Below the pieces are notes generated by a model. The model did no database searches. It worked only from the letters and a program-made list of their open reading frames with translations, and was not told where the DNA came from. Position numbers and translations under genes: made by a program. DNA of 64,000 bases from Chamaea fasciata (lineage: Eukaryota > Chordata > Aves > Passeriformes > Sylviidae), in NCBI GenBank assembly GCA_029207755.1, contig JARCOQ010000002.1, positions 4,402,001 through 4,466,000 on the forward strand, given 5' to 3'. Shown one piece after another: positions 45,262 to 58,224 of this stretch; the stretch's first letter is position 1, and each line of letters starts with the position of its first letter.

Positions 45262-46909
45262 CTAGTCAAGAAAAAATACAACTCTTTATAGTGTAAAACA
45301 GATGTTAATGTGTAACGCTGCTATCTCAACACTGCACAATAAAAAACTTTCATCTGCATACAAAAAGCCCTTGGGTTTACTTTAAGAGTGTGTTTAAGCA
45401 ATGGCTCTGTGTGCCCACCATCTCGGCTATGAGATGCTCAAACACGTCTGTAGGTAATGCAGTTTAAACAAAACAAAGAGACTCTCCGGTCTCCTGTAAC
45501 TCTCTGACATTATTTTCAGGTCTCACTTCATTTTACGCCATGCGACTGAAGCTGATGCTACCTTTCACCATGAAGAAAGAGAAGGTTGTTAAAATTATTC
45601 ATTGCCTAAAATCCTGAACAATGGAACGAGGGAAAGGAGATTGCGTTTCCATTTTCTCTATCTCCATCCTGTACCTCTAAGTCATCATACTGTTGGCTTA
45701 TACAGAGCCTTTTTGAAAAATCCTCAACCTACAGCAACCTGTTTCTCAACATAGAGCAAAATATATAATGTATACAGTCCTTTTAGGTACTCAAAGCATT
45801 TTTTAATTGAATACTGCTTTGTTTTAAAAGACTCAAGTTTATTTTGATTTATTTTTGTGGTTTGGTTGTTTGTTTTTTTAAACAGAAGAAATTGTGAACC
45901 CATGAGGGAGGAAATGCAAGTGCATGAAGAGGGGGAGAGAGTTTTATGATAATTAAAACTGGTTATGCAGAACATTACAATTCTGCATAGATTTGCATAT
46001 TTTCCACCACCTGTTTTGGGGACTGCAGAGCGGGCTAATTAACATAAAGGCTCTGATTAATTCTGCCAGTCATTGAGCGATAATTACAGCGCAGGACTGT
46101 AAACATTCTGCACTGGAGATACAGCCTGTTTGCCAACATCTCTCTCAGGGATGGAAGTTTACCATGGCAACCAAGGCAATTTTCTGCCTCCTTCCTCTTA
46201 GAAAGGAAGGTCACTATACCTCCTCTTCTTTCCAAATTGTTATTATGTATAAGTGGGTCCACATTCTATTGCATTTCATGTAATGCACTACCTACATTCT
46301 TTAATAACAAGCAATACTGAAACCAGTTTTCAATAAAACTGCATCCCTTGCCCCTTAATATAGTACAGAGAGGAAGTAGAATGTTAACAGATAAACTGAA
46401 GTGTTCAGCATCATAGGAAAGTTTGAAAGCTTTGTCGTCTCACGTACATTATTAAACAACAATTACTCTGACTTTGAAATCACTGTGTGTTATTTACACA
46501 AGCAGTCTAAACTAGCTACATTACACAGTTAATGCTACATTATATTCCTATATTCAGTTACCAGAAGCAAGGACAAATTGCAAAGTAATGCTCACTACGT
46601 GTTTGGAGCAAGTTAATAAACAGAAGAACATAAAATATTCCTGGAGTTTTACGATTTTCATGATACCACACCCGACTAAAATTCAGCATGAAGTTATGGT
46701 CACTCCATGTTTTAAACAACTCCAGAGCCTGAATGCTTACAAATCCTACACCTGATTTACAGTTGCAAAAGTGTTATTCCTTCATCCCTATCACTTGCAA
46801 AACTAGTCAGACTGAAAAAAGCTGAGTAATATATCATAGGTTAAGAACTATCTCTACTGATGCTGTTTGGGATGAGAGAAGGATGACAGCAGAAGGTATC
46901 TGTCTTTAC
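45262..46909 (-). other. POU2F1: POU2F1 intron 4
   Basis: A 1.65-kb GT-AG intron (donor GTAAAGAC). Its middle carries the motif-dense candidate element at 45941-46215. No mobile element recognised. Confidence 0.9.
45941..46215. promoter_or_regulatory. Candidate intronic enhancer (motif-dense element)
   Basis: Within 275 bp there are a perfect octamer ATTTGCAT (45991-45998), an E-box CACCTG (46008-46013), a TAATTA homeodomain core (46036-46041), a forkhead-type TGTAAACA (46098-46105) and an RFX X-box-like GTTTACCATGGCAAC (46157-46171). The region has no repeat character and reads like a conserved non-coding element. Regulatory function is inferred. Confidence 0.4.
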
Positions 46910-46963
46910 CTGTACATTTAAGGACTGAGCAGCAGCCTGTAAACTTGTTCCAGCGAGCTGGAC
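46910..46963 (-). CDS. POU2F1: POU2F1 coding exon 4
   Basis: A 54-nt phase-0 exon after acceptor GTTGTAG, reading VQLAGTSLQAAAQSLNVQ, residues 66-83, matching human Oct-1. Its length is divisible by three and both ends are phase 0, so skipping would keep the frame. Donor GTAAAG. Confidence 0.97.
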
Positions 46964-49820
46964 CTACAACAGTGCAAAAATGGAAATGAAATAATGTAGA
47001 ATCCACAGAAAACTAATAACGTAAAAAGAACAATCTCCCAACCCACATCCCAACAAAAACTCCCCCAGGAATAGTGCATGCCACTCTAACACCTGAATCA
47101 GTGCAATAGGGGTCGTAGTCCAGGCTGAAATAGATCTGTAACACTCTCTCATGACGTTGTTTATCTACCTCTTACTGAGGGTATCCCTGCCTAAGGATGT
47201 GGATATTACCATGGATGGAGTTGAAGAAGAGCATATTGGGGTGGACAGGCCAACTACTCCTATTCCTGTTGGAAAAATCCAAGCTTCAGGGCAGGGCACT
47301 AAGCTCCACTCATCATCAGCATCCTACTCCCATTTCAGAATGGGTCTCTCTCCAACACTGCATCCACCAGCTTTCTGATAGGAGCAAGCACATGCACAGC
47401 ACAGAACCCAGAGCATAACCACTCTCCCTCAAATTAACTCATTCAAGTATTTGCAGCCCTCAGCCACTGAGGAGAAGATCTCAACACAGAGGACCGGAGA
47501 CACTTTACAAAGGCTGTATTGATTCAGGTACACTTAAAACTCAAACTCAATGTTTGTAATTAACAGGCCTAAAGGTGGTCTTGTGGGTGAGCGGCAAGGA
47601 AAAACAGATGCCTCAGAAAGTGATAGTTTTGGAGTGCTTTTTTATCTCTAATAAGGATTTCCTCTGTACAAAAAATGCTGTATTTTCATTTACTGAAACC
47701 CATTTGAATCAGTCTCGCCTTGTTTCTACCAGCACCCCTAGTCACATAGAAGGAATGCTCTGTAATTAATTACCAACACTTTCAAAGGTCAGAGTAACAG
47801 CCTGTAGAGAATTCCATCTCTAGCCATGTTTGAAAACCACTGCTCATTTGAAAACCAGGTGATATGTAAGGATACAATAGAGCAAAGCAAAATGTAGCAC
47901 TCTTGCCTCTAGATGGAGGACCCCCACACAGAAAGTCCACATATTTTCAAGCACGGGAAAAACAGCAGCACATGAAATTAATAACTGAATATTTTGAACA
48001 GGCAACCTTGGAAGAGTCACCTTGGAAATACCTCCTACTGCTTTAGATGAAGGTACTAGAACATACTAAGTATGATCTACATCTAAGCAAACACTCCCAT
48101 AAAAGCCCCTCCTCATCAGAAGCAAAATACAGTTTGACACAGTTGATGTAATCTGTGCTTTTACCATGGATTAACAGCAGAAAATAGCCTAAATAACACC
48201 ACCCCACCATCCAAACAATATACTCAAAATAATACTTTAAAATTGCATGAACACCACATAAAAGACTACAAATGTACATTGCTCAGGTACAGCCAGCATA
48301 TTCCTGAAGATCTCCGTGAATGCAATTTGGACATCCTTTTCACCACACAGCCAGCATTTCCAAATTAGAAATTAAACGGTACCTGAACGCTGCCTACAGC
48401 CCAGTATTTTGCATTAGTCTAGAGCAAAGCATTGTGTGTTAAGGTTGAATAATATCCCACTAACAGCAGCCTCACTAGCAGAGGACAGTTTGACAATAGA
48501 TTCCCACACACCTGCAGGCGAATAAAAGAATACCCGAGATTTTCCTTTGAACCAGTTTCAAGAAATGAATCACACTTTATCAAACATGAAGTTATAAAGA
48601 TCCTGACAACTGTTTAAATAAATAAATTTCCAAAGCAGGATAAAGCACTGTGCAAAACCCAATTACTGTCCTGGGTCAATCTATACAACGAAATGAGGAC
48701 TAAAACAAACACACAGAATTCTGCAGAGCAGCTGTATCTGTCTCCATGTTAAACACACCCTGGCAAGCCATAAAAACTAGTCAGCTTCTCTCCACATAAA
48801 GGCAGCCTACAGCAGCCTATTGGTTCAGCAAATTCAAACAGTGGCACTCCCTAGGTCCTATATAAACCAATCTGCTAGGAAAATTGCAATTATGTGACAA
48901 GACGTGTGGAATGTTCCATACAATAAAACGGCAGTTCAGAGCTCTTAAAAGAGGGCATAAAAGCTTCAGTACTTCAATTATACCACAATAACTGTGCAAC
49001 CTCAGACCTCAAACACTCAAGGTCATCCAATTAGGTACAGTATTTTAAAGTTAAACTTGGTGCAGAGGAAGGGAAAGAAATTAGGACATTTGTTTTCATA
49101 CATCAAGTGCGAACAGATAAAAAAACTACAAAAAAATGCCCCTTATACTTCTCTTCACCTAGGGATGCCCCATTTTGCTTCAGCCTGCATCTGAAGTTCA
49201 GCTTTGATTCCCTAAACACAGCAGCAGCAGAACAGAGGGACAGTATTAGAAGTCTGAATATCATCTGACAAACAGGTCACTGAAATAACTTTTTTGTAAA
49301 AAAAGAAAACCTCACAATCCATATATGCTTAGTAAGTACGATCAACTTTCTTTCTAGTTAATCTGTAAGAGTGAAGTGGTTTTTAACTAGATAGTGACAG
49401 TTTTGGAACCTTGGCAGCCATTGGGCCAATAGAATCCTTCCCTAAAAAAAATTGAATTTTGTCTTGCCTTTCAACATGGTATCTCTATTAAGGTTAAACA
49501 ACAACAACAAAACAAACAAACAAACAACCTTCTCAAAAATGCACCACACTTAGGCATTCTCAACTCCCCAGAAATGTGATTTGTAATTCTCCCAAAGAGG
49601 TCTCAGCCTATCTTGACATGTTCTGCAGCCTAATGCAATCAGGTGAGTGCCACAATCAGGACTTTTTCCCATCCACGCTCTTTAACCAGGTGGTGTACCC
49701 GTATTTGTGTTCTAATAAATGACTTCCCATCATTCACAGAAAGAAGAACACGGAACACATCAGGGCAGCTCTGTTCACAGCTGCCTGAGTCTCCTCTGTT
49801 TGAAATGCTTCTTCTCTTAC
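46964..49820 (-). other. POU2F1: POU2F1 intron 3
   Basis: A 2.9-kb GT-AG intron (donor GTAAGAG). Contains an (AACA)n-like stretch at about 49499-49528. No exon or mobile element recognised. Confidence 0.9.
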
Positions 49821-49921
49821 CTGATGAAGGTGCCCAAGGAAGGCCTGGGCCTGGGCTGTAGAGATTGCTCCTCCGACAGGCACAGGCTGCTTTTGAAAGT
49901 CCAGGCCATTTGTTTGCGTGC
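49821..49921 (-). CDS. POU2F1: POU2F1 coding exon 3
   Basis: A 101-nt exon after acceptor TTCTCCAG. It completes Gly 32 and reads [33 protein letters not shown], phase 0 at the donor. Residues 33-65, matching human Oct-1. Confidence 0.98.
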
Positions 49922-52900
49922 CTGGAGAAAGAGAGATATTGAAAACTATTAATTACTACTTCTTGTAAGTGGAATAAGAATCAACATTCCAATTTTCCTG
50001 CTATTCTCTCAACATTATATAGTAAAAAAACACTCTGAGAGTAACAAGAATTGTATTTTTTAGTGAAAGTGGGGTGGGAAGCAGAGTCAAGGCTTTGGTA
50101 ATTGAGCATTTGTCAGCTGAACAAAATCAACATCATATTTTCTTCAGCTTCCACCATCTATTCTGATGGATATGAAGATATTTAAAAGATGTGCAGATGT
50201 GGCAGTTAGGGACATGGTTTAATGGGGGACTTGACAGCATTAACAGTTGGGCTTGATGATCTCAAAGGTCTTCTCCAACCTAAATAATTCTATGACCTGT
50301 GTTTCTATGTACACTACTATCCCATCACTCTCTACACGGTTTGAGAATCGAACGGGTGCTTGCTGCTATGACTGGACTGTGTTTCCATTCTCCATGTACT
50401 CTCTATCCAGTAGCTGAAGACTAACTTTAAGTTCAGAAAGTGCCAACAGCAAGGTTTAGATAAAAAACACCTTTCCTTAAAGACAGGTAAAGCAACACTT
50501 GATGAAAACAGAAGTCCCGTAACACAGCAGTTATGGGCCACAGTTTAACTCTTTCCAGAAATGACTCTTCTACATTTCTGTTAAAGTTTGTTCAGAGGTC
50601 TCATTAGGTAAGATAACTGCCTGGGCTTCCTTCTGCTTCCACTTAGTCTCATATAACTAAAACCTGGTTATTTTCCTACATTTTTGCAGTCTTTTCCTAA
50701 ACCGTTCGGAGGATGTGAAAACCCCCCAGTTATCCCAAAATAATCTGGGTGTGAGAAGAAAAAGGAAAAGAAAAAAACAAGTGGTTTTTTTTTTGTTTTG
50801 TTACTACCCACAGTGGCTAATAACAGGAAGGGAGACTCCAAGTGTGCTGGGCTGCAGGGAATTTCTAAAACAGATGATGCAATCTTCAAAACTGCGTGAC
50901 TGAAATGAAGCAAAACCAGCTTTAGACTTGCATGTTTACTTGTCATGACAATCAGATTTTGTTCAGTGCCTATGGGCAGGTGTGCATAGTAACTCCTACT
51001 TCAAAATTCCTTCCATCATCTACATTCTTTGCCATAAAAACCTAGGTTATCTACTGAGCAAAAGAGTCGCAGTTGAAGAACAATACGTGGTTGCCACTCC
51101 TTAGAAACATCTGGAAAAGCCAGCAGGCATAAAACGTGATTAGTAAAATAGACCGTCCAATATCTTACAGTGCAATTTTGACCTACCAACAGCTTACACA
51201 AGTAACATTTCCAAAGACTGAGCCACTGCTCAATTAAATACAGACACAATATCAAGCTTTCTACCATCCATGTAAAGTATACCTAAGGTGGCCCTTTGAT
51301 GCATCTTTGGTGGGGGTTCTGTGTGGGAAGATTTGGTCGACTACCCGGTTTTCAAATCTATGCTTTGGGCCAAGGTTTACAAACTTAAGAGACAAACATG
51401 CAGCCAAAGATCCACAAATGTGTTAAAAATATTTCAATTCTAAGTGGCATCAAATTATTTTGCCTTATTAGTTTAAAATTTCAATTCAACATGAATGCAG
51501 GGATTCTCACTGGTCTGAATTGCTCTTGAAGGAATGCAACTCCATTGTCTTTCTCCAAAGAATGGTATATAAGAAGGTCTGCTGGAAAGAACCAGAAGAA
51601 TCTCATTTATCTTCATTCTGTCCAGTAAACTTCAGAATTCTCTCCATGCAGAAATACAAAAGGGAATGAAAAAGGTGTTGGGTAAATATATAGAAGTAAT
51701 TTCTGACAAATAGCTACCATAAGCCAGAGGAAAACAACATACCACCTCCTCATTTAAGCAAAGGTTTTGAATTAGTTTTCAGTGGTCAGGGAGTGAAAAA
51801 AACACAGATAAGAAAACCTACTGGAGGGCAAATACTCCTCATTCCAACAGGAAATCTGTGGGGGTTAAAAAAATTTATCTGTTTCTGAGAGAACCAGCTG
51901 CAGGCCTCACCTTAGGTAAATAGGTGAAGCTGTTCGAGTCAACTATCTTCCAAAAAGTGCCTGAAAAAATCATGATACCATATTAAAAGAGCACTACTGT
52001 CCAAGTGTGCAGAAGAAATGCTCCAGTTAGCAATTCTGCTGACTCTTAATACGGAAATCTGAAACAAGCCTCCTAGGTGATAGTTTAGAAAAAAGCAAGC
52101 TCTAAGACCGAGCTTAAAACGTTCATGGCTCCCAACAATTGAGAGAAAACAACATTTTCTTTAAATTCAGTCTTGAAAGAGATCCACTCCCTCTCCCCAG
52201 GCCTCCCAAAACCAAACTCAGGGTGAAAAAATCCACATCACATCTGTTTACTCTCTGGTTTACTACTTGCATCTTAAACTTTCTTTGATGTTTGGAAGCC
52301 CAGTGTCTCTTCCCTTCTGGATGCAGCCCTAATTTTGGAAGGAATGCTACCCTGGCTGCTTGCATTTATCACAGGATGCCTATGTCTTTTGAAGAAGTGC
52401 AAGGAAAATGAAGTGAGTCCAGCACATGAGAGGCCTTGCTTTTAAGGAGCTCAGAAGGATGTGGCACCACCCGCACGGAATCCAAGAAATCTGATAAGGA
52501 GCTGGAAAATGGAGCTGTCAGAAGCAGAAGGTCAGCACATTGTAAGGACATGAAAGGACTAGAATGCCACTTTTGCTCAAGGTGAGAGTTAAATACAAAA
52601 CCCTGTGAGGATTAACAGACATGGCAGACACAATCACATGTATTGTGATTTTAATAGTCCAGGGTATTAATGTATTTTGCATCTTCATCCCAACTTCCAT
52701 AACTTCTAGAGCTTGCCAACACCAAAATCAGCCCAAAAAGAGTGGGAACTCCACACGTCCCATCTCCCCGTTCTCCTTGCTCCATCCTCCCTGTCCTGCC
52801 CCTTCTGGTAGTTCACCAGAAGTTTGTTCTGGTTTGGGTGCTCCACCCGCAGCAAGCTATGGGATGGAATTTCACCCTTACAGTCCAGGTCCAATGTAAC

Positions 52901-55900
52901 CCAAGCATGTTTAAATTCTGGCATAAATTCAGCCATGTGCTCAGCTACTTCATGGAGTTGGTTTGGATGAAGACTAATACAGTGCTCCAGGAAAAGGAAC
53001 AGAACAGCAGATACTGAACATGGATTATTTTATGGCAGTTTGGAATTGTACCTGCAGAGGGAAAAGGCATGACAAAGCAAAGCAGGCAAGGGAACACTGC
53101 ACCTGCAGTCAGGAGAATAACTTACTCTCAAAATTCCAGAATGTAATCATCAGACTTCAGCCTGAGTTTGCAAATTGCATTCGAAAGGAAGAGGAGTGAG
53201 GAACTCCAGGGGAGATGTGGAGTAAGGTGCAAGAAAGAATTCAGGAAGGGAAGGCAGCCAAGGAGAAGGAAGATTTCAAAACCAGCTGGCGTGGGTATCT
53301 GCACTGTGCTCTGGAAGACATCTCCCAGCACCACCACCCTATCTTCCCAGGTCATTCTCTCTCCTCCCCTCTGCTGAAAGACACAGAGATACCCCCAACA
53401 CTCAGAAATTGTTGTTTCCCCAGCCACCTTTCCTAATAACAAGTTCAGCATTGATAGTTGCCTGATTTTAGCAGATGAAGGATGGTTCATGGTCTCTCCC
53501 CTACAGACTTCCTTTTCATGGAAACTGGAAAATCAATCTTTGGAAATGAAGCAATGCAAACAAGTATCCTTAGAATCCTTCCAAATACTACATTTACAGT
53601 AACTATTAATTTGCTGCTATGTCAACAAATGTCATAATAGTACAGTTTCCATAGTCATTATAACCTTGGCTGCATTCTGCAGTTCTGCATTCACACAGCT
53701 CTTACAAGAGAAGATGCATAAAACAAACAAAAAGGTTGAGATGTTTTGGAAAAGTTTACGCTGCCTATGAAAAGGAAATTAAAAAGGGTTGTCTAATTAC
53801 TGTAAGATTTTTTTCTTACTCCAGCAGATACTACCTAGACTGCCTGCCCACAACTGTAGCCTGGAAAAGATTCCTCTAACTCTGCAATACTGATGACCAG
53901 ATTGTCAATACATGTTCTTAGGAAAACATCCATCCAACAGCCCCTGTATTCATACGTTTTGGTTGTTGTTTTTAATAGGTCTGAAATACATGTTGGTTTT
54001 TCAGATGCTTAAAAGGGAAGTCCAGTTAGCAGGAAAAATTTAAAGTCATAACATATTCCAGGCACTGTATTGTGACCAATATATTTAGGGGACTTCACAA
54101 TGTTTCCTAAATAGTCAGAGCTTCAAATAAAAAACCCAAGTTTGCTAACTTCCATGAAATTTAGCTCAGAGAACTACTGACGTTGTCATCTTTAACCAGT
54201 GGTAACTGTTGGGTTTTTTTCCCGAGAACACCAGCTCTGCCAAATGTAAATTCATGCTCCACAGTAATTTCTCTTAACGTTTTCAAGTCACATTATCTCA
54301 CTGCAGTTTAAAACAGGAATGACCCAAACAAGCATCCACTGAAGTTTAGAAGATAGACTATTAGTGTTTACGCAGCAGACTCGAGTGATTTACAAATGTC
54401 ACTGGAAAGCAGACAGTTAGAGAAAGTTACAAAAATAAGAACTCTGAGTGTTTATAAAAATCATCATCACGCATTATCTGGGGAGCACAGGCACTGACAG
54501 AAAATCAATGGCACGTCCAGTTCCTCAGCATCCGAGCTGAAAGCTGACTTCTTTTCACTCAAGTATGCACTGAGCCCAGAACCATAATCTAAGTACCCCG
54601 ATCAGAAGCCTAAAATTACATTCTGTGAGAATTCCTTTCAGAGCCTAACATCTGCCAAGTTGACTAATACAACTGATGCTTGAGCTCCCAAAGAACATTC
54701 CAAATGCCATCCATCACTATCTCCAGTGGTTTAGGAGCACTACATTTTAAAACAAAGCAATGACTGCAGAACAGAGAGTCCTCAAAAATTCTAGATTACT
54801 TTAGCTCATATAATTTAAAAATCAGGATACAAAACTGGAAAGAAAGACTGGAAACATTTAAACTAAAGAAGCAATATTCCAGAAGTTTAAACTCCAGTCA
54901 AACTTTTGTAATAACTAACTTTAATGTTAGAGTATAAAAAAATAGTCATTGTATCCTCTTTAAACATGAAAGGACCTACAGTGCAGCTTTACAGTCCATC
55001 CATTTGATGTCATGACCCCCACCCTCACAAAGATGAAATATTTGCCTAAAAAAGTCAAGCTCTGCTGAAGCAGATGCAATGCTCCCGTGGTAACTGAATG
55101 ATTACCTTTGAATAAAACAAATCCTCCTCCTTACCAGCTCAGCTGAGGTGAAACTGCTGAAGTTGCACCAAGAGAAGTGTGTTGGGTATGAGCACAGGAG
55201 AAAGCACATGCAGGGAGCTGTGGTCACACAGGGGAGGAAATCTGAATTTTCTCAGAAGTTTACACACATCCTCCAGCTACAAGGAGTCCACAGGGATGTT
55301 TAAAACCATTGTTCCCTTGATGCCGTTTATGATCATGAAATATTTACAGCCCATTTGTTTTTGAAATAATGTTTTATATAATCTTAAACCATTAAATACA
55401 TAATAAAACACTTCTTGTGCAGAAAAAGAATTGATCCCTCTCCCATTAAAAATACAATGACAATTATAAAACCTGAAATGCCAGCAACAAAACACACACT
55501 AATAAGCAGGCAGAATTCCTTTTGACTGAACCCATATATTGGCAGAAAAAATCCAGCCTCTCAGATAGAGAAAATTAAATACTGCTAATTTCATCACAAC
55601 TCCTGAGTTTAAAATAAAACTCTTATATCGAACCATGAATAAGAAAACTTGCTTTCCTCACACAAAGTAACCAGATTTCTCTCAAAGCAACAAGTTCCCT
55701 CTCATCAGAATTTTCTCTTCCCGAACACTATTCTGAGCTGAGAAAATATTCTGATCCACGTTAAACTACTCACTTTCCATTTAGAATTGTCATTTCTCTT
55801 GCTTTCAGAATGAGCATTATATTGCCTCCAGAAAGGAATTAAAGCATGAGATAGCATGATTAAGTCATAGTGGCTCTTCAGTGGCTTAGAATTTGGTCAC

Positions 55901-56516
55901 ATCTTAAGAGTGTGCCAAATGGCAGATTGGCCCTGACAAAACCTGCTCTTCCCCACCAAATTTCAAGGTTCTGTTCTAACACACTAAGAAATTACAGAAA
56001 AGCTGGCTAACATTTTTTAAAATTTTGATATATTATGCTTTGTCCATTTGACTTGTTCTTGAGAACTGTTGTGACAGCTTGAATGAAATCTAAAACGGAA
56101 ACAAGATCAGGCAGTGGCCCACATCTGCCAGGGAAAATTTCCACCCAAAAATAAATTATGAAGTTAGAAGTGCCAAGGGTATGCTCTGCCAGGAAAAAAT
56201 GAGACTATTTATGGAGAGCTAGTGCCACCAGAGTTTCAGTAGTATCAGGAACATTTCAAATAGAAAAAGTGGGGAAGGGAAATCTTATATAAAAAGTGTG
56301 GATGGCGCTCCAATAAAGTAGGCATGAATAATGCCCTGTATGCGGTAGGGCAAATGACAAAAGTACTCCCAGGTCTCTAAAATCAAAGGGTGTAGGTTTT
56401 TATTTGTTTGGTTTTGTGGGTTTTTAAAATCCCACTAAACGGGTAAAGAAATTTTGCTTTCAATATCCATTCAATTCCACCAGAAAATATCTGTGCACCA
56501 ACTGATCATTTCTTAC
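49922..56516 (-). other. POU2F1: POU2F1 intron 2
   Basis: A 6.6-kb GT-AG intron (donor GTAAGAAATG). It holds a short CR1 3' end at 50172-50296. The rest is AT-rich unique sequence in which I see no exon. Confidence 0.9.
50172..50296 (+). mobile_element. CR1 LINE 3' end fragment (plus orientation)
   Basis: The segment reads like a CR1 3' terminus: 'GTTGGGCTTGATGATCTC', 'AAAGGTCTTCTCCAACCTAA' and the terminal ATTCTATGA. About 125 bp, strongly 5'-truncated. Confidence 0.85.
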
Positions 56517-56582
56517 CTGTGTTCCCGTCCCCACTCTCCATCGATGGTTTACTGGTTTCTGACGGATTGTTCATTCTTGAGT
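56517..56582 (-). CDS. POU2F1: POU2F1 coding exon 2 (first shared exon)
   Basis: A 66-nt exon after acceptor TTTAATGCAG. It reads AC-TCA-AGA, then ATG at 56572-56574 and MNNPSETSKPSMESGDGNT, ending one base into Gly 32. The split first codon becomes GAC with exon 1L, giving DSR-MNNPS; the same DSR junction is used by the mammalian 1U and 1L isoforms. The internal ATG corresponds to the start used for the 743-residue human form; from it this protein would have 742 residues. Donor GTAAGAA. Confidence 0.97.
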
Positions 56583-57764
56583 CTGCATTAAAACAGAAAG
56601 AAAGATAAAACAAACTAGCAAAAAAATCCCCAAATCTATTGGTATCTTTTTGTTCAAGGGAAGTACAGAACAGCAGAAATTTGCTACGTACTTTACCCTA
56701 ATTCAGATTATAACACACAAAAAAAAGAACAACCAAAACCAGAACACAATACTGAATCTTCCAGATAAATATTATTTCAAAATTTTCTATGACATTATTC
56801 CCATATGTGAAAACGTGGTATTAAGGGAATAAAAGACAGCATGCTGGAGGGCAATGATAGGTAGGAACTTAATTTTCAATACAATGAAAGTCATAGAGGT
56901 AAAAAAAGGAGGGGGGAAGAAGGAACAATGATTACACCAAGATTCAAAAACATTAAGTCTGACCATCATGGCCTACATTATTCTTGTGTTTGTTCCCCCT
57001 GCTCCACCCCAACAAAAGAAAGGAGATTCAGTCACTATAATTAAATGGATGTCATTTTCCTAATACTGCATTTCTATTTTACTGGAATGTCACCGAGATG
57101 AAATTATTTTATATCTCCTATATATACTCATGCAAAACCATACAAATATAAAATAATTCCTCTTCTTTCTCCCTCTGGATGAATGTATTGAAAAGTCTGC
57201 TCCTGGTTTCAAAGCCTGTCAGCTGAATACAGTGCAATGCAGAGGGCCTCTCCAGATGGCAGACAGAGAATATAGTTTCCTTATATAGGAATCTATACAG
57301 ATGTTCTGTGTACAGCATCAGCCTTCCAGCTTATTACCTCTTCATTCCTTGCCACCGACCCCAGTGCGCCACATTATCACAGACCAAAATTACAAAAAAG
57401 AATCTCAAGACAGAACAGCTCATAAAATGAAGTGTAAGCAAATCCTTGAGCACACTCTTCCATTCCCATAATGAGCTAAAAGCAAGTTCAATGAGCTTAA
57501 AATGAACCCTTTACTCCAGGATATTCTCTTGCTAGGTGCTTAAAAGGTTACCTCTGTCATGTACTTTCATCAAAGCAGTGATTTCCAAAATACCAATAGG
57601 CTGAAGAAGAATACAGGAGCAGCATTAACTGTGCTGCATCTTTCCCCCAGACAGTTCCAAGAATGCCCAGACACCTCGGTGCTCGGCAGTCCATGAAAGT
57701 TGGACATGAGAAGAGGGACTATTGCCATGCACCATCATCACCTGCTACTGCCAGAGCACAGGAA

Positions 57765-58224
57765 AGACAGGGACCTGTTGGGGCGAGTTCAGAGACCACC
57801 AAGATGATCAGAGGGCTGCAGCACCTCAGCCACGGGGAAAGGCTGAGAGAGTTTGGGTTGTGGAGCCTGGAGAAGGCTCCATGAAGGCTTTACAGTACCT
57901 AAAGAAGCCTGCAAGAGAGCTGGAGAGGGAATTTTTTGAAGGGCATGTATACACAGGGGAGAATGGCTTTAAACTGAAAGAGGCCAAGTTTGGACTGGAT
58001 ATTAGAAAGAAATTCTTACTGTGAGGGTGGTGAGACACTGGAACAGGTTGCCCAGAGATGTGGTGGATGCCTCATCCCGAAAGTTTTTAAGGACAGTTTG
58101 GATGGGGTTCCGAGCAACCTGATCTAGAGCAAGGTGTTGCTGCCCATGGCAGGGGGGTTGGAGGATTGAAACCAGAAAATCTTTAAGGTCCCTTCCAAAC
58201 CAAATCATTCCATGATGCTGTGAT
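57765..58224 (+). mobile_element. CR1 LINE 3' fragment (plus orientation)
   Basis: A well-preserved CR1 3' region: starts near 'GGGACCTGTTGG', continues 'AAGATGATCAGAGGGCTGCA', 'CACTGGAACAGGTTGCCC', 'GGCAGGGGGGTTGG' and ends 'TTAAGGTCCCTTCCAAAC' with the terminal ATTCCATGATGCTGTGA. About 460 bp, antisense to POU2F1. Confidence 0.95.
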
